Source of the DNA: Amycolatopsis sp. FBCC-B4732
Lineage (GTDB): Bacteria; Actinomycetota; Actinomycetes; Mycobacteriales; Pseudonocardiaceae
Direction: 5' to 3'
DNA: 64,000 nucleotides
Assembly: GCF_023008405.1 (NCBI RefSeq)
Contig: NZ_CP095376.1
Span: 10,024,501 to 10,088,500, forward strand
The notes below the pieces were generated by a model. It did no database searches, was not told the origin of the DNA, and worked only from the letters and a program-made list of their open reading frames with translations. Each line of letters begins with the position of its first letter. The first letter of the stretch is position 1. A program made the translations under genes and the position numbers. Shown one piece after another: positions 1 to 8,284 of the stretch.

Positions 1-193
1 CGATGCTCGTGGTGCCGCGGTCCGGGTGCCCCCAGTCGATCGGCACGGTGACCGTGCCGCAGTCGACGTCCGGCGCGTCCGCGCACGGCTTCCAGGCCAC
101 GGATTCCGCCGCCGAAGCGGGCGCCGCGAACAGGCTCCCCAGTACCGCCGTTGCCGCCGCGGCCGTCAGCAGCCGCTTCACTACCCCCGACAT
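1..193 (-). CDS. Secreted alpha/beta hydrolase (tripeptidyl-aminopeptidase-like), N-terminal part only
   Basis: Only the first 64 residues lie in the window; the rest is beyond the left edge. The ATG at 193 follows a GAGGGGAAGG-type ribosome binding site. Residues 1-28 form a secretion signal: a positive start (MSGVVKR), a hydrophobic alanine-rich core and an APASA cleavage site. The mature start has the pattern KPC-x6-DCGTVTVPIDW, which from family knowledge opens the actinobacterial secreted tripeptidyl-aminopeptidase / proteinase group of alpha/beta hydrolases; the catalytic triad would be outside the window. Likely role is extracellular peptide or ester hydrolysis. Family assignment rests on this N-terminus alone. 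Confidence 0.7.
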   Translation of the reverse strand, partial: MSGVVKRLLTAAAATAVLGSLFAAPASAAESVAWKPCADAPDVDCGTVTVPIDWGHPDRGTTSI

Positions 194-290
194 TGCCAGC
201 CCTTCCCCTCACCGACAGTGTTTGCTCGGCTCCAGGAAATCACCGATCCGGTGATCGCGCCAGCTTCCCAGGTGAACCGGCCCTTGGTGT

Positions 291-1289
291 CTATTGTGGA
301 CAGATTGAGCGGGCCGAGCTGCCGCGGACGATCAGCTGTGCCGCCAGCGTCGTCGTGGTCGCCGGGCGGGCGCCGCCGTCGGCGATGCGGTCGAGGAGCA
401 GCCGGGCGGCCCGTTGTCCCATCGCGTAGGCCGGTTGGGCGACGACCGTCAGCGACGGCGTGATCAGCGTGGCCCACGGCACTTCGTCGAACGAGACGAT
501 CCCGACGTCGCGGCCCGGGCGCAGGCCCAGTTCCGCCAGCACCTGCAGCAAGCCGACCGTCATCGGGCTGCCGGAGACGAGGAGCGCGTCCGGTGGATCG
601 GGTGCCGTCAGCAACCGGGTCGCGGCTTCCCGGCCGCCGGCTTCGCGGAATCCGCAGCGGTGCACCAGGTTCGCGGAGTATTCGCGGCGGGCCGCGCGGA
701 GCCCGTCGCGGTAGCCCGCGAGCCGCGCGTCCGCGGTGGTGATGCCGGGCGGGCCGGCGACGCAGCCGATCCGCCGGTAGCCCCGGCCGGTCAGGTGCCG
801 CACGGCTTCGGCGGCCGACTCGCGGGAATTGACGAGGACCGCGTCGCAGTCCGCCGAAGCGAGCCGCCGGTCGACCGTCACGATCGGCGTCCGGTGCGTG
901 CGCAGCGGCCCGACGTCGCTGTCGGGTGTCGTCGGCGACAGGACCACGCCCGCGAGCCGTTCCTGCGCCGCGACTTCGACGTACCGGCGCTCCTTCGCGA
1001 CGTTTTCGTCGGAGTTGCAGAGCATCACCGAGAACCCGGCGGCCTGCGCGGTGTCCTCGGCCCCGCGCGCGATCGCCGTGAAGAACGGGTTTTCGACGTC
1101 GGAGATGATCAGCGCCAGCACCGCGGTCTCGCGGCGGCGCAGGCCGCGGGCCAGTCCGTTCGGCGTGTAGCCGAGCTGCGCCACCGCCCACGCCACGCGT
1201 CCGGCGAGCACTGGGTCCACAGTGGACTTGCCGTTGAGCGCCCGCGACACGGTCGCGGTCGAAACCCCGGCCAGCGCCGCCACGTCCGC
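291..1289 (-). CDS. LacI-family transcriptional regulator, start codon missing
   Basis: Reads as an almost complete LacI repressor of about 330 residues. The helix-turn-helix (ADVAALAGVSTATVSRALNG) is followed by a hinge and a periplasmic-binding-like sugar domain with the usual ISDVENPFF and SFDEVPWATLI blocks. The coding frame reaches the very first HTH helix at about 1289 and then runs into the opposite-strand sugar-kinase reading frame without a usable start codon or ribosome binding site. The normal divergent promoter between the two genes is absent. A divergent LacI/FGGY-kinase pair usually means the regulator controls uptake or phosphorylation of one sugar or polyol; the substrate cannot be told. 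Either a real deletion or an assembly error removed its start. Confidence 0.8.
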   Translation of the reverse strand, partial: ADVAALAGVSTATVSRALNGKSTVDPVLAGRVAWAVAQLGYTPNGLARGLRRRETAVLALIISDVENPFFTAIARGAEDTAQAAGFSVMLCNSDENVAKERRYVEVAAQERLAGVVLSPTTPDSDVGPLRTHRTPIVTVDRRLASADCDAVLVNSRESAAEAVRHLTGRGYRRIGCVAGPPGITTADARLAGYRDGLRAARREYSANLVHRCGFREAGGREAATRLLTAPDPPDALLVSGSPMTVGLLQVLAELGLRPGRDVGIVSFDEVPWATLITPSLTVVAQPAYAMGQRAARLLLDRIADGGARPATTTTLAAQLIVRGSSARSICPQ

Positions 1290-2801
1290 TGCTCGGCGTC
1301 GACATCGGCACGGCGGCTCGAAAGGCGTACTGCTGGACCCCGGTGGCGCGGTGCTCGCCCGGGCCGTCCGCGAGCACGCCGTGTCGACGCCGCGCCCCGG
1401 CTGGTTCGAGCACGACGCCGAAACCGTCTGGTGGGCGGACTTCACCGCGATCTTCGCGGAGCTGCTGCGCTCGGGGTCAGCGGCATCGGGCCGTGCCTGC
1501 TCCCGGCGTCCGCGGCGGGCGAGCCGGTGCGGCCGGCGATCCTCTACGGCGTCGACACCCGCGCCGGCGAGGAAATCGCGGCACTGAACGAAGAACTGGG
1601 CGCGGCCGCGATCCTGGCGCGCGGCGGTTCGCCGTTGACCAGCCAGGCGGTGGGGCCGAAGCTGCGCTGGCTGGCGCGGCACGAGCCGGACGTCTACGCG
1701 CGCACGGAGAAGCTCCTGATGGCGAGCTCGTTCCTGGTGCACCGGCTGACCGGCCGGTACGTCCTGGACCACCACTCGGCCGGCCAGTGCACGCCGATGT
1801 ACGACCTCGCCGCCGGCGGCTGGGCGGCGGACTGGGCCGAGCGCGTCGCACCCGGGCTGCCGCTGCCGGAACTGCGGTGGCCGAACGAGATCGCGGGCGA
1901 GGTCACCCCGGCCGCGGCCGCGGCGACCGGGCTGCCCGCGGGGTTGCCGGTGACGGCCGGGACGGTCGACGCGTGGGCCGAGGCGGTCAGCGCCGGCGTC
2001 CGCGAGCCCGGTGACGTGATGGTCATGTACGGCAGCACGCTCTTCCTGGTCCAGGTGCTCGCCGAACCGCGCCCGCACTCCGGTTTGTGGAGCACCCGCG
2101 GCGTCGACCCGGGCAGTTTCACGCTCGCCGCGGGCATGGCGACGTCCGGCGCGGTCACCGGCTGGCTGCGGGACCTGGTCGGCGGTTCGTACGCGGAGCT
2201 GACGGCCGAGGCCGCTTCGGTGCCGGCGGGCAGCCGCGGGCTCCTGCTGCTTCCCTACTTCGCGGGGGAGCGGACGCCGTTGTTCGACCCGGCCGCGCGC
2301 GGGGTGCCGGCCGGGCTGACGACCGGGCGCGGCCGCGCGGAGATCTACCGCGCGGCCCTCGAAGGCACGGCGTACGGCGTGCGCCACAACCTGGAAGCGA
2401 TGGCCGTCGCGGGCGGTGTGGCCGGGCGGCCGGTCGCGGTCGGCGGCGGGACAACGGGCGGGCTGTGGACGCGCATCGTCTCCGACGTCACCGGGCTGCC
2501 GCAGCAGATCCCGGCCGAGACGATCGGGGCCGCGTTGGGCGACGCGGTGCCGGCGGCCGCGGCCACCGGCGTCGAGCTGGATTTCGCCCGCGTGAACCCG
2601 ATCGCCGAGACGGTCGTGCCGGACCCGGCGGCCGGCGCGCGGTACGGGGAGTCCTACCGGCACTACCGCGCGCTTTACGAGGCCACGGTCGAGACCACGC
2701 ACTTCCCGGCCGCGCAGCAGCACGCGGCCGGTCAGCTCCGGGGCGCCTGCCGGCGGGTGGCCGCGCCCCGCCACCCGCGGCCGGCGGCCAGCCCCCGGTA
2801 G
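1289..2801 (+). pseudogene. FGGY-family carbohydrate kinase, disrupted
   Basis: Homologous to FGGY sugar/polyol kinases (xylulokinase-like), which phosphorylate a sugar in the cytoplasm with ATP. The N-terminal phosphate-binding motif LLGVDIGTA starts at 1289 with no start codon. The frame slips near 1315 (GTA in one frame, SKGVLLD in the next, as if one base of an agc codon were lost). A second break lies near 1470, where ELLRS continues in another frame as GVSGIGPCLLP, with residues missing between. From about 1475 to 2740 the protein is continuous, including the SAGQCTPMYDL, ATSGAVTGWLRD and AVGGGTTGGLWTRI regions. The 3' end runs into the convergent small gene. As written it cannot make a full kinase. 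Confidence 0.75.
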
Positions 2802-3073
2802 TGCTCCAGCGCCGCCACGGATTCGGTGACCTGCTCGAAGCTGGGCAGCGCGCGGACGTTGGCCACCAGCGTCATGTCCTTGCGCGGGATTTCGACGAAG
2901 CACACCTCGACGCCGGACCGCTCGGCCTCGGCGGCCACCTGGGCGCGCCAGCCGGGGAGGTCGTGGTCGTCGCCGAGCCATTCGTGCAGGTAGACGCACC
3001 ACTTGCCGCGCTGCAGCTCGCCCGCGATGGCTTCGAGATCGACCAGGTACGGATCGGTCACGCGTTCGGCCAT
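2732..3073 (-). CDS. Conserved small hypothetical protein (113 aa)
   Basis: I do not recognise a family. The ATG at 3073 is preceded by GGGGAA at a suitable distance. The protein is soluble, rich in acidic residues and tryptophan near the start (KWCVYLHEWLGDDHDLPGW) and has no signal peptide or membrane segment. Its last ~20 residues (from about GWRGAA on) are encoded in sequence shared with the damaged 3' end of the opposite kinase frame, so the true C-terminus may be altered. A LacI-type operator candidate lies about 65 bp upstream, so the gene could be in the same sugar regulon as the neighbouring regulator and kinase; that is inference. Confidence 0.55.
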   Translation of the reverse strand: MAERVTDPYLVDLEAIAGELQRGKWCVYLHEWLGDDHDLPGWRAQVAAEAERSGVEVCFVEIPRKDMTLVANVRALPSFEQVTESVAALEHYRGLAAGRGWRGAATRRQAPRS

Positions 3074-3138
3074 GACCGTTCCCCGCAACACCAAGGCACT
3101 ACTTCCCTCCTGCACTCCGGCGGTGACCCCTACCGTCC

Positions 3139-3151
3139 GGAAAGCGCTTCC
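3139..3151. promoter_or_regulatory. Candidate LacI-type operator
   Basis: GGAAAGCGCTTCC contains the palindromic core AAGCGCTT typical of LacI/GalR-family operators. It sits upstream of the minus-strand gene starting at 3073 and within 2 kb of the LacI gene. No binding can be shown from sequence. Confidence 0.4.
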
Positions 3152-3176
3152 TCCGGCGGTCACCTCCCCCGCTTCC

Positions 3177-3222
3177 GCCGTGCAGCGCGTCGCCAACTTA
3201 CCGGCGGAACGCGCTGCACGGC
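3177..3222 (-). terminator. Strong stem-loop, likely transcription terminator
   Basis: A 14-bp perfect inverted repeat (GCCGTGCAGCGCGT at 3177-3190 and its complement at 3209-3222) encloses an 18-nt loop that itself holds CGCC/GGCG. It lies about 70 bp downstream of the stop of the minus-strand propeller protein (3291) and has no T-tract, as is common in actinomycetes. Confidence 0.5.
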
Positions 3223-3290
3223 AACCGGATCGGCGGATCTTGACATCCCGTGCACGACTCGCGTGCGGATGCACGTGCCGAATGGACCTT

Positions 3291-4181
3291 TCAGCGCACC
3301 CGCAGGAGGTTCGGCGTGCCGCCGAAGTACGCACTGTCCGTGACGTACAGTTCGCCGCCGCGCACGGCGATCGCGGTGGGGTTGGCCAGGCCGTCCGAAG
3401 TGGACAGGATGGTGCGGACGCCGTCGCGGCCGGTCACGACGACCCGGTTCTCCTGGTTGATCGCCGCGACGACGGTGGCGCCGCGGAAGGCGAAGTCGTC
3501 GACCGGTCCGAGTCCGGTGACGGCGACCCGGCCCGGTGCCCGGTTCAGCGGGAACCGCACGAGCGTGCCGCGGTCCAGGTTGGACACCCAGACCGCGCCG
3601 TCGTGGACTTTCACGCCGTTGGCGCCGAAGCCGCTCACCGGGGCGAGCAGGTCGCCGGTGGCCCAGTCGGTGACCTGCCCGGTGCGCGGCGAGACGCGCC
3701 GGACGACCGAGCCGAACGAGTCGGCGACGAAGAGGTCGCCGCTGGCCGGATCGCGCGCGACGCCGTTCTGGAACCCGGACGGGGGCAGGGAAGCCACCTT
3801 GACCGGGGTGCCGCCGGGGCGCACGCGGTAGAGGCCGGTCGCCGCCGTGCCGGTGGAAACGGCGACGTACAGGTCGCCGCCGGGGGACCGCACGATGCCC
3901 CCGAGGAACAGTTTCTTGTGCACCACGGGGATGTCGCCGTCGTCGGGCACGGGGAAGCGGGCGATGACGCTGACCCGTCCGCCGGGCGTGACGCGGCCGA
4001 TTTCGCCGGTGTAGGCGAAGGTGAGGTCCGCGGAGCCGTCGGGCTCGAGCGCGATGTTTTCCGGCTGCTGCCCGGCGGCGAGGTCGAGCGGAACGAGCCG
4101 CGTGGCCGCGTGGGCGGGCGCCGCGGGGAGGACGAGGGCGGCGGCCGCGGTCAGCGCGACGCCGATCTGCTTGATGCGCAA
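3291..4181 (-). CDS. Secreted SMP-30/NHL-type beta-propeller protein
   Basis: 296 residues from a TTG start at 4181, chosen because GGAG stands 7 nt upstream and the codon opens a clean signal peptide (RIKQIGVALTAAAALVLPAAPAHA). The mature part is a string of propeller blades of the SMP-30/gluconolactonase/NHL kind, with repeated G-DLYV/LFVADS, NPTAIAV and ELYVTDSAYF blocks near 120-296. Such proteins are extracellular lactonase-like or ligand-binding propellers; no catalytic metal site was verified, so enzymatic activity is uncertain. Transcribed alone, with a strong hairpin downstream. Confidence 0.75.
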   Translation of the reverse strand: MRIKQIGVALTAAAALVLPAAPAHAATRLVPLDLAAGQQPENIALEPDGSADLTFAYTGEIGRVTPGGRVSVIARFPVPDDGDIPVVHKKLFLGGIVRSPGGDLYVAVSTGTAATGLYRVRPGGTPVKVASLPPSGFQNGVARDPASGDLFVADSFGSVVRRVSPRTGQVTDWATGDLLAPVSGFGANGVKVHDGAVWVSNLDRGTLVRFPLNRAPGRVAVTGLGPVDDFAFRGATVVAAINQENRVVVTGRDGVRTILSTSDGLANPTAIAVRGGELYVTDSAYFGGTPNLLRVR

Positions 4182-4281
4182 GGGAACTCCGTCGTGGTCG
4201 GGATCTCCGTGCTTTCGACGGTAGGGGCGGCGCACCCCCGGCCACCAATAGCTCGACGTGGGCCGCCCATCGGAAAACCGA

Positions 4282-4746
4282 TCACAGGTCGCGCGCGAAA
4301 CACCGCGAGAGCGGCTCGCCGACGTAGGGCCCGTAGGCCTCGATCGGTTCGTAGCCTTCGCGCTGGTAGAAGCGGATGGCGTCGGGCTGCCCGGTGCCGG
4401 TCTCCAGCAGCAGCCGGGCGATGCCGAGCTCCCGCGCGTGGTCTTCGAGCGCGCGCAGCAGGGCGGTCGCGACGCCGGTGCCGCGGGCCGCCGGGTCGAC
4501 GTACATGCGCTTGACCTCGCCGGGCCCCGGCCCGAGCAGCAGCAGCCCGCCGCACCCGAGCGCCGTTCCGGAGGCGTCGCGCGCGACGAGGAACACGGCC
4601 ATGGTTTCGGCGGTCGGGAGCGCGCCGGGCTCGTGGTCGTCGGTGCCGTAACGGGCGTCCAGCTCGGTGCGCTGGGCGGCACGCAGGCGGACGGCGTCGG
4701 CGTTGTCCCAGGTCACCGAATCGATGGCGAACGTGCAGTCGAGCAT
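4282..4746 (-). CDS. GNAT-family N-acetyltransferase
   Basis: 154 residues from ATG 4746. The acetyl-CoA binding segment is clear: KRMYVDPAARGTGVATALL (about 79-97) matches the V-x3-RGxGxA motif A, followed by a typical second half (LLLETGTGQPDAIRFYQREGY). Family members acetylate amino groups of small molecules or proteins in the cytoplasm; the acceptor is unknown. It is divergent from a TetR gene; the 70-bp gap contains two tandem operator-like palindromes, so TetR control is likely. Confidence 0.8.
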   Translation of the reverse strand: MLDCTFAIDSVTWDNADAVRLRAAQRTELDARYGTDDHEPGALPTAETMAVFLVARDASGTALGCGGLLLLGPGPGEVKRMYVDPAARGTGVATALLRALEDHARELGIARLLLETGTGQPDAIRFYQREGYEPIEAYGPYVGEPLSRCFARDL

Positions 4747-4764
4747 CAGGTCATACCCCCGTTT

Positions 4765-4794
4765 CGTAACGCTTGTTACCGTAGCATCTGTTAC
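4765..4794. promoter_or_regulatory. Two tandem TetR-operator-like palindromes
   Basis: Two 15-nt units sit head to tail with no gap: CGTAACGCTTGTTAC (4765-4779) and CGTAGCATCTGTTAC (4780-4794). The first is a perfect GTAAC-4-GTTAC inverted repeat; the second differs mainly in its left arm and centre. They lie in the divergent promoter between the acetyltransferase and the TetR regulator, the normal place for an autoregulated TetR site. Confidence 0.6.
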
Positions 4795-4816
4795 GCTTCC
4801 GGGGAAGGAGGCGGAC

Positions 4817-5398
4817 TTGCCGAAGCAGCGTGACGTCGAGGCCCAGCGCGAACTCCTGTCCGGCGCGACGTGGCGGGTGCTCGCCGAGAACGGCCTCCCC
4901 GGTCTGACGCTGCGCGCGGTCGCCGAGCGCGCCGGCTGCACGACGGGCCTGGTCATGCACGCGTTCCCGACCAAGAAGGCGTTGCTGCTGCACGCGCGAG
5001 ACCTGCTCTACGAACGCACGGCCGTCCGCGCCGACGCGGCCGAGGCGGCGAGCCTTGACGCGTTCGGGGCGCTGGAAGCGGTCCTCGGCCAGGCGGTCGA
5101 CCTCCCGCACGGCCACCACGACGAATCCCGCGTGTGGGTGGGCTTCCTGGCGGCGGCACTGGCGGACGACGACCTGGCGGAGCGGCACCGCGCGGCGAAC
5201 CGTTCGTTCCTCGCCAGGGTCGGCCGGTTGGTGGCGGCGTGCCGTCCGGAGTGGACGGAGGAGCGGCTCGAGCTGACGACGAAGAGCCTGGTGGCGTTGG
5301 TGGAGGGCCTGAACGTCCTGGCGGCGGCCGACCCGGGCGGTTACCCGGCGCGGCTGCAGCAGAACGCGCTGGCGGCCGCCCTCGCCCCCCTGCGTTAG
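4817..5398 (+). CDS. TetR-family transcriptional regulator
   Basis: 193 residues from TTG 4817, supported by GGAAGGAGG just upstream; upstream in-frame codons would run through the operator. The N-terminal HTH is recognisable (LTLRAVAERAGCTTGLVMHAF, about 31-51) and the C-terminal ligand domain is of ordinary TetR length. It probably represses itself and the divergent acetyltransferase through the tandem GTAAC/GTTAC sites. The stop (TAG) overlaps the stop of the convergent cyclase-like gene by 4 bp. Confidence 0.85.
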   Translation: MPKQRDVEAQRELLSGATWRVLAENGLPGLTLRAVAERAGCTTGLVMHAFPTKKALLLHARDLLYERTAVRADAAEAASLDAFGALEAVLGQAVDLPHGHHDESRVWVGFLAAALADDDLAERHRAANRSFLARVGRLVAACRPEWTEERLELTTKSLVALVEGLNVLAAADPGGYPARLQQNALAAALAPLR

Positions 5399-6177
5399 CT
5401 CCCGCCGTGGTGCACGTTCCCGTGCACGCGGCCGATCTGGATGGCGGTGCCGCCGTGCATCTGTTCGATCACGTTCGAGGTCACTTCGGCGCGTGCTTCT
5501 TCGGTAGCGGCCAGCTTCTTTTCGTATTCCTTCCCGACGCCGTTCTTCAGGAGGTCGCCGCTCGGATTCGGCACGTAGAGGTAGACCGTGCCGCGGTATT
5601 CCTTCACTTCGACGTCAGCCGGGATGACGCGCGATTTCGGCAGCTGCGCGTAGCCGCTGGCGAGCACGTCGTCGAAGATCCGCTGCGAAAGCACGACGGC
5701 GAGGAACGTCTGATCGGGATCGGACGCGGTGAGTACTTCCCGCACCGGCGCGGAATCGAGCAACCGGTGCGTGGTGATCACGGCGGCCCCGATGGCGACC
5801 GCGGAGCTTTCGCCGTCGGCCTCCCGGATCGGCCCGACGTTCAGGCTGGCCCGCATCCGCATCCGCAGGTACCGGCTGGTGGCCCGAAGCCGGACATCCC
5901 GCTCGGCGAGCACGCTTTCGAGCGCGTCGAAGAGTCGCGACACGACGGCGGGCAGAAACCGCGGCTCGAACCCGATCCCGTACCCGTCCCCGGTCCCGTG
6001 CGGGAAAAGCGCGGTCTTCCAGACCTCGTCGAGCCCGGCCCGTTCGAAAGCCTGGGCGAGCACATCCGGAATCATCGCGGCGAGCACCCCTTGATCGGCA
6101 TCGGAATTGCTCCCGAACGCCTTGGTGTCCACCACCAGCAAAGCCCGATAAGGCGGCAGCTCGACATCGGCCGTCAT
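5395..6177 (-). CDS. Nucleotidyl-cyclase-like protein with C-terminal RHIM-like (IQIG) tail
   Basis: 260 residues from ATG 6177. The fold signals are those of class III nucleotidyl cyclases: a first metal-binding aspartate in VVDTKAFG (Asp17), the GDG turn at 63-65 (Asp64), and a later MRMRASLNVGPI strand (106-117). Substrate residues could not be verified, so it may be a degenerate cyclase. The C-terminal ~18 residues are separate in character: a charged helix ends near 240 and is followed by GTAIQIGRVHGNVHH (243-257). IQIG equals the core tetrad of RHIM amyloid motifs, and a near-identical tail pattern occurs at the N-terminus of the STAND NTPase at 26568-28307. This suggests an effector recruited by an NLR-like sensor; that link is inference. 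Confidence 0.65.
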   Translation of the reverse strand: MTADVELPPYRALLVVDTKAFGSNSDADQGVLAAMIPDVLAQAFERAGLDEVWKTALFPHGTGDGYGIGFEPRFLPAVVSRLFDALESVLAERDVRLRATSRYLRMRMRASLNVGPIREADGESSAVAIGAAVITTHRLLDSAPVREVLTASDPDQTFLAVVLSQRIFDDVLASGYAQLPKSRVIPADVEVKEYRGTVYLYVPNPSGDLLKNGVGKEYEKKLAATEEARAEVTSNVIEQMHGGTAIQIGRVHGNVHHGGS

Positions 6178-6323
6178 GCGGTCCTCCCCTGTCCGTCATC
6201 ACCGAGTGTGGTTCGGCCGAGCGGGTGAGCTTTCCGCTTTCCACACGGCCACCCGATCCACCGGTCCCGCAGAATACGCCGCAGGAGCGGTCCCGCGTGG
6301 GAGGATCCCGGCCCGGCAGGACC

Positions 6324-7289
6324 TCAAGCCGCCGGGCCGAAGCGGCGGCGGTACGCACTCGGGCTCAACCCCGTGTGCCGCCTCAACTGCAATCGTAGAT
6401 TCGCCGCCGTTCCGAAGCCGCTTGCCGAGGCCACCCGGTCCAAGCGCAGCTCGCCTCGCTCGATCAGGCGGCACGCCAGCGTCACCCGCTCCGTCGTCAG
6501 CCAAGCCAACGGCGTTGTCCCCAGCTCGGCCCGGAACTTCCGGTGCAGGGTCGCCGGGCTGGTTGAAGCGTGGGCCGCTAGGTCAGCGACCGTAAGGGGC
6601 TCGTCCAGGCGAGCGAGGGCCCAAGCCAGCACCGGAGCCAGCGAAGTGTCCGGGACCGCAGGCACCGGGCGGGCGATGAACTGCTGCTGCCCGCCGTCGC
6701 GGTGGCCCGTGAACACCAAGCGCCGGCTGACGGCGTTCACCACCTCGGCGCCGTGGTCGCGGTGGATCAGGTGGAGGCCCAGGTCGAGGGAGGCCGCGCT
6801 GCCCGCTGCCGTCAAGATCGTGCCCTCGTCGATGAACAGGACGTCCGGCTCCCACCGGACCGCCGGGAAGCGCGAAGCGAACTCCGGGGCCCACTGCCAA
6901 TGGGTCGTCGCGCGGCGGCCGTCCAGGACGCCGGCCTCCGCGAGGGCCAGGGCGCCCGTGCAGAAGCTCACCAGGCGCGCGCCTCGGGCGGCTGCGCGGT
7001 GGATCGCCGCGATGATCGAAGGGTTCGTCGGGACTCGCGTGTTCGGGCGGGCCGGCACGATCAGCGTGTCCGCTGTGTCAGCCGCCTCCAGGCCGGCGAC
7101 TCCGGACAAAGTGAACATGCCCAGGTTCATCCGCACGGCGGGCGTTGCCGAGCACAAGGTGAAGTCGTACCAAGGGCGGTTCAGCTCGGGTCGGCGGAGG
7201 CCGAACAGCTCCGTGGTCACGCCCATCTCGAACGGGTTCGACTCCTCCGTCACGATCGCCACGACGCGGTGCGAGAATTCTTGCGGCAT
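6324..7289 (-). CDS. GlxA-type AraC-family regulator (DJ-1/PfpI plus AraC HTH)
   Basis: 321 residues from ATG 7289. The first ~190 residues form a DJ-1/PfpI amidotransferase-like domain with the elbow SFCTGALALAEAGVLDGRRA (about 109-128). Residues ~220-321 form an AraC double HTH (LTVADLAAHASTSPATLHRKF and VASASGFGTAANLRLQLRRHTGLSPSAYRRRF). Such proteins are cytoplasmic DNA-binding activators, often of catabolic genes. It is divergent from a small cupin gene 52 bp away, which is the most likely target. The downstream 146 bp to the next gene holds nothing I can name. Confidence 0.85.
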   Translation of the reverse strand: MPQEFSHRVVAIVTEESNPFEMGVTTELFGLRRPELNRPWYDFTLCSATPAVRMNLGMFTLSGVAGLEAADTADTLIVPARPNTRVPTNPSIIAAIHRAAARGARLVSFCTGALALAEAGVLDGRRATTHWQWAPEFASRFPAVRWEPDVLFIDEGTILTAAGSAASLDLGLHLIHRDHGAEVVNAVSRRLVFTGHRDGGQQQFIARPVPAVPDTSLAPVLAWALARLDEPLTVADLAAHASTSPATLHRKFRAELGTTPLAWLTTERVTLACRLIERGELRLDRVASASGFGTAANLRLQLRRHTGLSPSAYRRRFGPAA

Positions 7290-7341
7290 GTGCGATTCCT
7301 AGCACTCGTGCCCGGGAAACGCCAGGTCGAGGATGGGGTGC

Positions 7342-7722
7342 ATGAACCCGATCGACCTCAATGAAGTCCTCGCGAGCTTCGACGCCGCCTGGAGTCCGCG
7401 GATCGTCAGTCGTGTCAACGACTACGACGTCCGGCTCGCTCGCTTCGAGGGTGAGCACGTCTGGCACGTCCACCGGGACACCGACGAGTTCTTCCTCGTT
7501 CTCGACGGGGAGATCGAGATCGGGCTTCGCGACCCGGACGAACGAATGGTCACGCTCGGAAAGGCGCAGGCTTTCGTCGTGCCCAAGGGCGTCCACCACA
7601 AGCCGTCGTCGAAAGCGGGGGCCAGTGTTCTGCTGGTCGAACCCGCCGGGACGCTCTCGGTCGGGGACGACCACGACGAGGTGCCCGGCCACGTCGACGT
7701 CACCACCGGGCACCTTGTCTGA
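7342..7722 (+). CDS. Small cupin-domain protein
   Basis: 126 residues from ATG 7342, preferred over the ATG at 7333 because GAGG is then properly spaced. A single cupin barrel is visible: the metal-binding pattern HVHRDTDEFFLVLDGEIEIG (two His, one Glu) and the second motif PKGVHHKP. Cupins of this size bind a metal and act as dioxygenases, isomerases or sensors; the substrate is not evident. Divergent from the GlxA-type regulator. Confidence 0.8.
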   Translation: MNPIDLNEVLASFDAAWSPRIVSRVNDYDVRLARFEGEHVWHVHRDTDEFFLVLDGEIEIGLRDPDERMVTLGKAQAFVVPKGVHHKPSSKAGASVLLVEPAGTLSVGDDHDEVPGHVDVTTGHLV

Positions 7723-7778
7723 CGGCGACCGCCGCTGACCTGCTGAGTCTCTCTGCGAAACGGCGTACCCTCGGCCGC

Positions 7779-8282
7779 ATGAAACGGACGTCGTTCGCGC
7801 AGTGGCCGTGCTCGATCGCGCGCACCATCAATCTGCTGGGAGACTGGTGGACCCCTCTGGTGCTGCGGGACGCCTTCTACGGCGTGCACCGCTTCGACGA
7901 GTTCCAGCAGGCGCTCGGCATCGCGCGCAACACCCTCGCCGACCGGCTCAAGCGGCTGGTCGAGGAGGGTTTGCTGGAGAAGGTCGCCTACCAGACCGAG
8001 CCGGTGCGCTACGACTACGTGCTCACCGAGAAGGGCCGCGACTTCTACCCGGTGCTGCTCGCGATGACCCGCTGGGGCGACAAGTGGCTCGCCACCGAAG
8101 CCGGCCCGCCGATCACCGTCCACCACCTCGCCTGCGGGCACGACACGCACGCCGAAATCGTCTGCGCGGAGTGCGGTGAGCCGATGACGCCCGAGGAGAC
8201 GCGCATGCGCCGCGGGCCCGGGTTTCCGCCCCGGCTGGCGCAGCGGCCGGACGTCGAGGCGCGCTTCGCTCGGCAGGAGTGA
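7779..8282 (+). CDS. HxlR-family transcriptional regulator
   Basis: 167 residues from ATG 7779. The HxlR winged helix occupies about 10-105 (CSIARTINLLGDWWTPLVLRD, then FDEFQQALGIARNTLADRLKRL), with the family's conserved cysteine near the start. The C-terminal part has paired Cys/His (HHLACGHDTHAEIVCAECG), possibly a small metal site. A perfect GCGTAG-6-CTACGC inverted repeat follows within 30 bp of its stop, in the promoter of the next operon, so it likely controls the SRPBCC-LLM-molybdopterin genes. Confidence 0.85.
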   Translation: MKRTSFAQWPCSIARTINLLGDWWTPLVLRDAFYGVHRFDEFQQALGIARNTLADRLKRLVEEGLLEKVAYQTEPVRYDYVLTEKGRDFYPVLLAMTRWGDKWLATEAGPPITVHHLACGHDTHAEIVCAECGEPMTPEETRMRRGPGFPPRLAQRPDVEARFARQE

Positions 8283-8284
8283 CG

